A DNA stretch of 64,000 nucleotides from the NCBI RefSeq assembly GCF_037042905.1, contig NC_087246.1, positions 32,292,001-32,356,000 of the forward strand. The letters are read 5' to 3'. Both the position numbers and the translations under genes were made by a program. Every line of letters starts with the position of its first letter. Position 1 is the first letter of the stretch. This document shows positions 50,601 through 62,600 of this stretch, piece after piece. Origin of the DNA: Lytechinus pictus. Its lineage: Eukaryota > Echinodermata > Echinoidea > Temnopleuroida > Toxopneustidae. Below the pieces are notes generated by a model that saw only the letters and a list, made by a program, of their open reading frames with translations, was not told the DNA's origin and did no database searches.

Positions 50601-53600
50601 TAATGAAGATGAAGATTATGAAGATTTTTTCGACTTTAGAAAATCATGATTGTAGACAATCATGACGACTCCTTTCTTTTGTATTTTTATGATGTATTTG
50701 TTGCCTAAATCGCGAATATACAAAAAATATGAACTAACGAAATTTTACGAAATCAGCCAACGTCAAATAATTGGGAAAATTGGATGACAAAAAGACCAAG
50801 CCTAAACAATGGTTACATTATTATTGATTGTTCGTAAACCATAAGGGTTCCAAAGTAAAAAGTTGATCAAACTATTTTGGTTTTAATCATGGAACCCCCC
50901 CCCCCCGTGTTGATTTTTTTTTTGTGGTATTGATAAAGCACTCGTAAAAGATTTGTAATCATTAGAATAATTTCCCGCCATTACAGATGCTTACCGTTTC
51001 CACATAGAATCTGAATCTTGTTGTGAACGGCCTGTGCGAGTACATGAACCGCGTTGATTAGAGTTGGAGCGTAAGGAGGAATCACACCCTGTTTCCCGAG
51101 GTCGACAGATTCGATGCATTCTGAAGAAGTGCAGCCATTGGTCAATTCATTAGTGACGTAATTACGAAGCCAGTGGTTTTCTTCTGTCTCTTTGACTAGG
51201 TCTGGATCGATTGAGTATTAAAAAGATTTTTTTAAGGAGCATTCGGAAACGATATATATTTGAGGTGATGAGATCAGAGCATATCTTATACTTTTCACAT
51301 GTAATACAATGAGGAGACCAATTCGACATCCAATAATAGGCCACAAGCAAGGACCCTCACAGAAATTTTTAACTAGCAGCCAACTATAGTGACTAACTAG
51401 GTTAATAAGCTTGTAATAGACGTGCAGAGAAATAATCATGCATTCTAATATCAAGCATGTACTGTTTGCTAGCTAGTTACTAGCTCGGACTACGCTTAAA
51501 TCTCTTTAGGGGGGACATACCAGAGTGATTCTCTGTTTTAAAAATAACCAATCATGTCAAATGCAAATACTAATGAATAATACCAGATATGGTAAACGAG
51601 TATTTTCAGGAGTTACAAAGGACTTGTATTCAGGGTTTGGTGGCAATATCTCAATTATTTTCTTTGAAATGTCCTGAGAGATATCAAATAGTAAATGTCG
51701 TCCATCCAACAACCACTAGAGTTAAATAATGCAAAAATATGTAGTTGATAGATGATCCTGTTAAAACACAATTACATTTACCTAGATTAGAAAGATGTTC
51801 CTTGAGAGGGCTGTAATCAACTAGGTAATTGGTGACAACTATGGCACCACGGGCGACCCTTTCTAGTCCAGCTGTGACGTCAACATCAGGATCAGTGAAC
51901 CATTTATCAGAACCTACCCAAGTGATCTTATCACTAGGTCCCTGTGAAGATTCCATCTCAGCAGTCAGGAGGTTGCGAGCATCAGTACCTGGAGATGAGA
52001 GATTAAAGAAAAAAGACAATGATATTATCATCCAAAAGCACTATCCTCCATTCCAAATTTGATTTAATAAGATTTTTGTTTTATTTTTTTACACAAAAAT
52101 GAAATATTACCAATACCATATTTTGTCGAACTATATCAGAATATGAAATCTAACGTACTTTCGACGAAAGCGACGACGACGGTGATTCCATAATCCCTGA
52201 TCATCTGGACGATGTCATTATGGACACTCTGTGGCGAGTCTAGGTCGATGCCAATACTATCACGAACACAGATACCACTAGCTCTTGCAGCCTTGTTGAA
52301 AGAATCATTGCCTGTGAGTAGAAATAGTATGTAGCATATTTTAGGTAATTAAACTGTTACTTAGGACAACATAACAATAACCATGTTCGCCTGTATAACA
52401 TCGTCGCATGAAAGCCAATCGTATCGGACTTTCATCTAAATAATAATATTGTACCTGTAAGCCATAAATTGATATTGCGTTTTGATTACTAAGCATAGGA
52501 TATATCCATGTACATAGTGGATGTTATTGTATCAATCACAGTTTGGAATAATTTGTTATAAAAAATCAATTAATTGGCAAAATAATACCTCTTGTTGATA
52601 TAAACAGGGTTTATTGTGTATATCCATAATGTTTATCACACATGAAGTAAATAATGGCCGAAGCAACAGATCAAGGCTGATAGAAATCGACTTATTAGTA
52701 AGAACGTTTTCCAAATGAGATTTCATTGTATTTCTGAGTTCTCCGGCCGTATCAAAATTCCTTACAATTATTGCAAGGAGTTTTTGTTCTAGATTATTAA
52801 GTAGGCGATACAATTTCAGAGTGTAATTTAAAGAACATTATAAACATTATTTGATCAAACCTGCATGGCCGTAGTAGGAATGTGAATAGACAAAGATCAC
52901 GTGATGCCATCCTTTATATTTTAGTATGTCAACGACCGCCACGGCTTCGTTATCGTAGGCTGGTGCAGTGCTGAGCAGAGACGATGCCGGATATGGCCCC
53001 TCATCGCTGAACACAGAAGGACTAGCTGGCGTAAAACCAATCTAGGAATTGAAAGCCAACAACAATTTAAAGTCACTGAAACGTGTTATACAGAAATTAA
53101 TCATCAATATTCTTACATTATCCCCCATTGTTCTCATATTCAGCATCCACCTTACTTTCTCTGAAATAACATTGACAAAAGTTAACGATTCAGTAAATGG
53201 TAGGAGGAGGGCTTATGTAACATCTTATGAAATTGAATAAACCTTAAAAGGACCATTGGTAATCAATATATATACAGTACAATGTCAGGGGCAGCGCCAC
53301 GGGGGGGGGGGCTAACCACCCATATGATTTTTCACTAGTGAAAAATACTGGGAAAGAGAAAAAAAAGAGGGAGAAAGGGGAAGAAAGAAGGAAAGTGGGG
53401 TCTGGGCCAATACCCAGACAGGCCTAATTCAATTCTGAAAAAAGTGACATCTTTAGTTCGTCTTGCCCAGCCCATCCCACCTAACAGTACATCCTAGAGC
53501 CTACCCTCCCTAAGGTAGATAGTTGTTATCCCTTATCGAAATATAACAGATTTGCAGTGGAAACGGAGTAATAATATCTTCATCTACCCCTGCCACAATG

Positions 53601-56600
53601 GAGTAACTTTAACAATAAACATGACCCACAGAAGTACTTACTGTCGAAATAAAGAAAGGTGAAGTGACGTCACCCTTAGGTCACTCCCCTATCAAAATAT
53701 CCCGCTGCCGCCCCTACCTAAGGTAGAAAGTTTTAATCCCTTATCGAAAGACCTAAATATTCACAATAGTGATGGAGTAATAAAATCTTCTACCCCTGTG
53801 GCAATGGAGTAACTATAACAATAAACACGACCCACGGAAGTACTTACTGTCGGAATATAGAAAGGTAAAGTAACGTCGCCCTACGTCACTCCTCTATCAA
53901 AATATCCCGCTGCCGCCCCTACCTAAGGTAAAAAGCTGTAATCCCTTATCGAAAGACCTAAAATATTCACAATAGTGACGGAGTAATAAAATCTTCATCT
54001 ACCCCTGTCACAATGAAGTAACTTTAACAATCAACATGACCTACGGAATTACTTACTGTCGGAATATAGAAAGGTGAAGTAACGTCACTAGCCACGTGAC
54101 CTTGTAGATACTCTCTTACTGGACCAAGGACACCCATCATGGGTCCAGTAGGGGGCAAGTTGGACGCTGTTCGGCCTATCAAGGATGTGAGCTGGCGAGC
54201 AGTTACCAAGAACTGTCCGCATGAGTCCACCACTGTCAGACCGAGTTTAAGATCCGGAAGAATGAGGGTGCTATTGTTGATTTCTTCCAAGGCATGTTTG
54301 ATGATCTGTGTGTGAATATTGATTGGTTGTGATATTACATTATTAGTTATTGTGTTATATAATTTGAAACCTCAGAAAATTTAAACCCACTAAATGAAAA
54401 AGGACAATTTTAACCGATGAAACATTAAAACAAATGATGACCATTACAATTTTTCTGAAGAGTCGTGACAATAATTCATTTATATATTTTTAATGCATCT
54501 CCATTTTCATTCGTTTATTCTTTTGTTTCTTAAGTAAAACGGAGAGGACTATAATTCTACCTGAACAGGTACTAACTTAAAAAAAATATATATTTTCCAG
54601 TTACAACAAAATAAAGATGCCTGGCTAAGCGAATCTATCTGACACTACATTTTTAGACTTAAAAACAAGACCAACAATGATCTTCGTTTGTCACGTATAG
54701 GTAAAGATTAGATTCTCACTTCTATGGCCATAGTTTCTTGCGGACGTGTCGCTCCGCATGTCAGGTTAGCGCCATCACCCTCCTCACTCAACCAAAGAAC
54801 AGCTGTAATGTCAAAGTCTCCTGGAATACGAAGATATGTCCCACCACGCTCTGTGGAGTCGGAGCATTCGTAACAAGCTCCTCGGCACGTCGACTCTTTG
54901 CCGCTGCCAACAGCAAATCGGTTGTCGACCGTAACAAGTCCGGTGTCATCTTCGAAAGTACCAAGCTACATAACGAAAGGAAAGATATTATGTTATTGGT
55001 CATACATGGTATAATGAGGCAAGAATGTTGTAGGAAATGACATTTCTTACCACTTTATTGTCCAAATAATGATCCAATGCCAATATGTTGAAAGCACTTG
55101 GTGCATTGCCATTCTCGTCAAAGGACACTTGGGCCATATTACCAGATCTGCTCAAGAAGCTGACTTGTCGGATGTACCTAGCCCATTCCAGAGGTGATGT
55201 GGTAAGCATGTTATCACAGATCCCGGCTGAACGTGGTCCAAGGCATTTGTTACGATGGAGGTTGGTGAGGGCGTGAGCGTAGACGTATACTGCGTTAATG
55301 ACACCTTCTGCGGTGTAAACATCTCTTCGTGTAAGAGATTCTTGACCTGGTGAGAAATCGCGATGTTATGGATAGTTTATTACCATAAATAACAGGCTAA
55401 AGGACTTTGAATGTGCCTTTTCATTTCCGACATTAGGTTATCTTCGATAATAAGGGGTTTTGTCTTCGACATACTTTGAAACTTTTGCATGATTGTATTT
55501 TTGTTCATCTAATGCGAGTGCCAAGCGCATGCTGATTTTCTTAGAATTACATCTATACACATGAAGCACTTTTTGTAGTCACTGTAATCATGATTATCAT
55601 ACGCATCTCACTAATCAAATATTGCGAGCGCGAAGTGCAAGCTGAACATTTTTGATATTCAGATCAGAAAAGGGACATTTTAAGGACTGATTTTAGGAAT
55701 TCATAAAGAGCAGACATATCTCACAAATCCACCAATGCGAACGTAAGCATGGACAAGAAATATTAAGACTTTAAAATGGGGCAATCACTTTAAGTAGTCA
55801 TGAAAAAGAAGCATATGTCACTACATAAAGCAATGATAGTGCGGGGAAATATATTTGGTGTATATTGACTTGAAAAGGGGAGGTTTTACTACAACAGGAT
55901 TACATAACTCGTTAAACAGACAATGCGAGCACCAGGAACAATGAAGACATAGGCCCTGAGCAAATTGTTTCATAAAGTTATGAAAAAAAAAAGTTTTTTT
56001 ATGTAATATAACATAACATAATTATAATATAATATAACAATATAATGAACAATAATTTCTTCTGTTCCACTATGTTTCTTTACCTTTCTCCCTCTTTTTC
56101 TCCTTTTCCTCGTTTTTTGGGGGGCCAAGCGATGGGGGGGGGGGCACGTGCCCCCCATGACCCCCGGAAGTTACGCCACTGTATAATGGAATAAAAAATA
56201 ATCTTAAAAGAATAAAATGCCAGCATACCTGAGCACGGAGTGGTGAACAGTTGAGGCATATCTGCACCGCCCAACTGACATTGGAACTTATTCATCCAGT
56301 ATTCAGCAAACCACGTGTTGTGAACTGAATCAGCAAAGAGTCCTTCTTCCATTGTTGATTGAGGAGTCAAAGAAATGAAGTGATCAACGAAATCATCCAC
56401 CGGAGTCGACTTACGCCTCAGAGTAATGGAATCTAAAGACAAAGGGAAAATGTACGCAGAAAAGTTAAAACTAAGTATTGTGCATGAAAACATTTATTTT
56501 TCTCATGCTTCGTATATTTTCCTACATGTAGTTTGATCACGTAGTCAAAAGAATGAATTTTGGTTCTTCCCCCAACATAAGGTAAAACATGCAGTGTTTA

Positions 56601-59600
56601 AATTGAAATGAAATAAAACTATCCTAGGTTGATATTCGAGTTGATATTTTGCAGGTTCTCCTTTAAGTGACTTTTCACTCAGATTAAATGAGAATTGTAT
56701 CAGGTTCAAACACTCAATAGATCAGGGAAGCGTTTCATGAAAGGACTTGTCGGACGTTTTATCCGACAAGTCCCACTTTATCCGACAGCTACCATAGTAA
56801 CAGTGCCTCTCAGCCAATCAGAATCAATGAAAGATGTCGGACCAAAATGTTGATGAAACACTCTCCTGGGGAGCGTTTCATGAAAGGATTTTATCCGACA
56901 AGTCCTGTTTCATCCGACAATTACCATAGCAACAGTACCTCTCAGCCAATCAGAATCGGGGAAAGTTGTCAGATCTGACAACTTGTCGGACAGAAATGTT
57001 GGTGAAATGCTCCCCAGAAGTCAGTGTGTTTTGTAATTTTTTTTAAAATAAATTTTACGCCATACCGGTATGAATATCTCTGTTTGAACTCTCAAGGTAG
57101 TTGGTGTCCGCCGTGAATGCATAAATCATCTGCAGGAACTCTCCAGGAAGATCACGTCGCTCCAAGGCACTGAACAAGAACTGCGTTTCATCATTATTCA
57201 CAAAGGTGATGACGACGTCGGCGGAAGGCTTGGCGAGAAGGCGATCGACGACCCCGTTGAAGTTGGTGTTTGGCTCAAATGTGATGGTTTGAGCAACGCA
57301 GATACCATTCTAGAAAACATAAAGCCATTCAAAAGAAAAAGTTCACCATCTTTATAATAGACAGTGGCGTAATGAGCCAAAAATTCTGAGGGGGCTACAT
57401 ATTAGGTATCGCGTAAAATTTGAAAAAAGTTGCGAGCGAGCAAAAATTTCGACACTTTTATTTAAAAAATCAAATTTCGTAATACATTTTGACATAACAT
57501 TCACAAAATGATTTTATAATTCACCCTTCTCTCTTTCCCTTTCTTTACTTTTCTCTCTTTTTTTTCTTGCCCACGCCACGCCAGTGATGTTAGATCATTA
57601 AGTCTAATATTGCGCTGAGAAATTTTTTTATTTGTGATTGTTTTGTTAAGGATTATATGTTATAATAAAATAATGATTAAAACGAGATTTTTACAAAAAC
57701 ATTCAATTTTTAATGCACGACGACGCTCCTCTTACAAAGTGTTGCCCTAGATTCGAACTATAATCATGCCGAGATTAATCTCAATTAAGTTGAGTAGTTG
57801 AGGTTGATGTGAATAAATTGTATTTAAAAAATCGTATAAGTAGTATAGTAGCATAATGATGACTAAAATAATTAGAAAACATATTTGGGACACTAATTAT
57901 GTTTCCAATCTCAGTACAAACTACTTTTCCTCTTTCTATATTTCTCCCAATGTCAGAGTCGCACCGCGGACACCAAATCAAAATGACGATGACGCGGTAT
58001 CGATCGATGGGGGCGTCAGGTTGTTAAATGTGACTGCTGGGACTGAAATTAAAACATCACCCTTCTACTTACTTTTTCAGCCTCTTCAATGAAATTCGCC
58101 GCAGTGGTGTTATAGATTCCATCACGCGACTGTAAAACTTGGACGTAGGTGAGATCGTGCTCTTTGAGGAACGCCACTATAGCTGTAACCATGGAACAAC
58201 TTGGTGCTACAAGGCGCGAGAAATAAGGATAGTCTGCTTTGTTGCTAAGGGCTGGTAGTCTTGCTGAGTCGCTGACATGTGGAACACCGAGGGGCTGTTT
58301 AAAGTTGTTCAAAATATTGGCATATTCGTCATTATTTCCATAATGATACCTCCTTTGTTCCATTCAAGATTGCAATAGGCAATATACATGTATCAATAAA
58401 TCTACTCTGTCCTAAATCAGCATGATCAGCTTGGAGGAGAGTTATGTGGCCTTGGCCTCAGAAAATCTGAAGTCCTTGACCTTGGTTTCGGAGTAGGTCC
58501 TTGGACGAGACCCAGAAATAAGAAGGAAACAATAAGTCAATGGCTTTCCTTTAATTCAGTGAGGTGGTCCTTGAGGCTTGCCTCAAGAAAAATAATTTTG
58601 TAATTATGCCCTCGGGATTGGAATTGACCTCGGAGGTCCTGAGTCCTTTCTGACCAAAGCCTAATCAATATGAAGCGAGATACTTGTAAGACTTTCAAAA
58701 TTAAGAATTTCATATATTTTATTTTATTCCTTATTGTAATCTGTATCTTCATACAAAATATTCTCTTCGTTTAAATAAACTCGATAATAGTAAAATAACC
58801 CGATACCTGTAGAACCTGATCAATCTCGACTGTTTCAGCGTCATCGACACGGCTGATGACGCCGGCCATATATTTATTCCTCATATTCTCTTCGTTGATG
58901 TAACGCCCAAAGGCCTGGTTGTGTTGGCGAGTGAATTGTCTCACGAAGTCGTACGTGACCGATGCTGCGTGGTCGGGTGAACTGCATGATTCACCAAGCA
59001 TTGGTCTTAGCTGAAAGAAATGTGGGGTTAAAGATTTGCTAAGTTTTGGATCAGAATGAAATATTTATGAATGAAAATGGGATTAGCACAAAAATGGTCA
59101 TCGTCCAGGCACTTTCGAATATTAATGATGTGAAGTGATAACAAGAAGTTCATATACATTATAGATGGACCATGATGAAAAATATAAGAAGACACAGATT
59201 AGAAGTATTACAAAGGCAAGGTAGGAGCAATTAAAGATCATAATCGCCATGAAGTGTAATCTGGGGCCCGTAACACAAAGCTTAGCTACGGTTGATTGCA
59301 TTGACTTCAATATACAGTTAATCTTAAAAAAATCAAGCGTACGACTAGTCGCTAACCTTTGTGTTACGGGACTTAGATCATCTAATTCATTTAACGTATC
59401 TAATAATTGTATATATTGTTCGTCTTCTTTTAGTATTTATCTATTTATAGATATAGATATTTTATTCAAAATGGGGGATAAAACATTAATTCAACAACTT
59501 TTAACATTCGAAGTATATGAGCATAAACAGGCAAAATCGCATCAGACGAATTAACAACATAATTGGACATTTAAAAAACTCTCTACGAAAGTTTTTTTGT

Positions 59601-62600
59601 AATACATATCAATTTTAAGGAATTTTTAAAGCTTCTAATATATTGCGATTTGATTGATTAAGAGTCAGTTTATTCTGAAATGTTGTTATTGATAATAATG
59701 TATACGTGGTCCTATTGAGAATCACCTGCATGCCTGGCAAGAGGGAGGAGTCTTTGTTGACTTGATCCATGGCCCAAAGCACAGCCTCGGCTTGATCAAT
59801 ACCCGGATGGTGGCTCAGGGTGGAGCAGTCTGTAACCAAGGTAACATGAGAATACGATATAAGGTATGTTTCTACTGGCCATACGATAGGGTTGAAAGGT
59901 TTGCCATGAGCGCCCTTGCCACATAAATTACACCTTTTCAATTTTGATTTCCAATCATCCATAGGCTTAACTCTCGTCCAGCCATCCCATCTCATCCCCT
60001 CACACACACACTCGCACACCCTCCCACACATACCATATTATGTATTGTTTTAACAACATTATAAGTATGCCAATGCATTGATTTAGTCACGTTGTTGCTC
60101 GTAACATATGAATGGAAATCATTGTTCATAATAGTTCATCAAATTGGATTGGTTTTATTCAGTATCGACAAGCTATAGCATAATTTGGCTAAACAGTTTC
60201 AATTGTTGGCTTCTGTCCTTTAAATTATATATATATATAAAAACGATGTCGATAGGGCGAGTGGCTTAAGTGTAGCAACGGACCTGACTCGTAAACGGGG
60301 AATATCCCAACAATGTTCAGAATGTCGTAGTGATCATATACCACGGTACATGACTGACTACTACATGCCGACGTAGGTGGTGTATTTGTCTCTCCATTTT
60401 GAGAGTAGAACTTGATTTCACTTTCAGTCACCATCAAAGTACTTGGTCCCGTCCATTGACCAACCTGTGACAGAACAATGAGCAAACACGTAAAAAATTA
60501 TGAGAACATGAATACAAGCTAAAAAAAACGAAAGAAAAGTGCATGTATTTTACATGTATTTTATACATTTCACATTTTAAGAAACTTGTCTCTAATTGGT
60601 AAAAACTAAATCACGTGATGAAGTACGGTAAGCCCTCAGGCTCCAGTAATCATCACTCGCGGTTATAGGGCTATATACGAAGAGCTCCAGCATGTTGCAG
60701 AGTACATTGGAAAAAGACAGAAAGTTTTACGTCCTCTTAAGAAAAGGTCGAGAATTACGATCGCGTAATATCGTTCAGAGCTCATGTAAATATGCGATTT
60801 CTTATAAATAAAATCGAATGAGTACATTTATTTAATTTGGAAATATATGGGTAGGCACTATGCATACATTTTCAATACTGCCTTTTAAGTGAACAATGTA
60901 AGTTCGACTTTATCCGTGAAAACTTTAAGCTTTAGAGGAAAATAAAATGTGAATATAATATATTTTTTTTTCCATTAGATTACTTTTTTTTATTGTAAAG
61001 AAGATTGTATTCCCACTTGCATTTATCATTGTGAAACGTTAATTAAAACCATTGACCATAATATGATATAAGATCTACCTTCTTGATCGTTAGGCTCGCA
61101 CCCTCAACCTGTAGTTGCCTAATCTCGAAGCTGGGAACGGCTGGATCCCCGTTCTCATCGAACGCTATCCTTCTTCCAGAGACACCAGTAAAATCTGCCG
61201 TCTTGACGTACATCTCCACGAATTCACCCGACCCCATCATCTTCATGACGTCACAGATACCAGGAGTGGAGGATCCGCACTTGTCCGAATGCGCTCGTCG
61301 AAGGGCATCCACATAGACATGGGTGGCATCAATGGCGGTTGACACATAAGGTGCGGGCTTGTTGTTATTGATATTGATGTTGTTCGTTGTCAGGTAGTTC
61401 TACCAAACAAAACAGGGACCATTACAGTCATCAAATGAATACAAATGATACATTATAGTCGGAACATGACTACTCAAAGATTTATATAAGTCGAATCACG
61501 GACATACAAGTTTAATGGTTTTGAATGAAAATGCTTTCTAATCACAATTATTTGGTTAAAATAATAAAGTCTTAAATCGTCTTCAGTATTGTCAAGACCA
61601 ACATTTTCATGAGAGTGTAAAAATGATATGCACATGAAAATAAGCCTATCAAAAGCTTCAGATGTAATATGATTAAAAGGATAAAATCTAAGAGGAATCA
61701 ATGCTGAGGAATCATGCGATTATACCGCTGGTCTTTCTTTTGGTAATTACGTCGTTCTATAAAAATTGATTATTTTGAAAGGCAATATAATAGCCATCAG
61801 ATAGAAAGCTAAGGATTCGATTTTCCTCCAAAATAACAACCTTCCAATTATTGAGCCAAGTGCAAAATCACCTGAACATCAGCATTGTAGAATTCTCCCG
61901 CCGAAATACTGAAGAAACCCTTAGCCGATAACATATCAACAGGGATGTCATAATCACAACCAACTATCTGAAGATCCAAAGCAGCGCCATCTCGTGACTG
62001 GATGGATGTCTGAAGACTGAACAGGTCCGAAGGCGATCCCCAGAATGCAACAACTGTGAAATATAACAACGGTTACAATACACTTTCCAAATATTAACAA
62101 GGATTCAAACAATAAATTGTTTGATAATGCATTTGCATGATTATAGCTATTTAAAAAAATCACCTGGTACATCCATAATCGAATAATAGCATTGGGGTTA
62201 CACTTATAAGCTTGTCTGTTTTCTGATAAAGACTAAACGGCCATCGTATGAGGAATATATTTTCACTTTTTCAACAGTTACAAGACTAACACTGCAGGAC
62301 AGAATATAACTCACGTCGTGGCTAACCGTCGCCAACCGAGGATAGCTAAATCATTACGAAGATAATGACGTTGTTGATGAAGCATTGATGACTTATTAAT
62401 TATTTTTAGATGGAGGACTTTTGATGAATATTACGTCGTAAACCTTTATAAGAAATGCACTGCAATAGTCATCTTGATTATGAAAATCTCCTAACGAGCG
62501 TTATTCAAAATGTCATTGTAATTTGTAAGACAAACCTTTTGCATCTTGATTCGCGATAAGCTGTGACACAATGTCATCATAATCAGCGCCACTTGATGGA

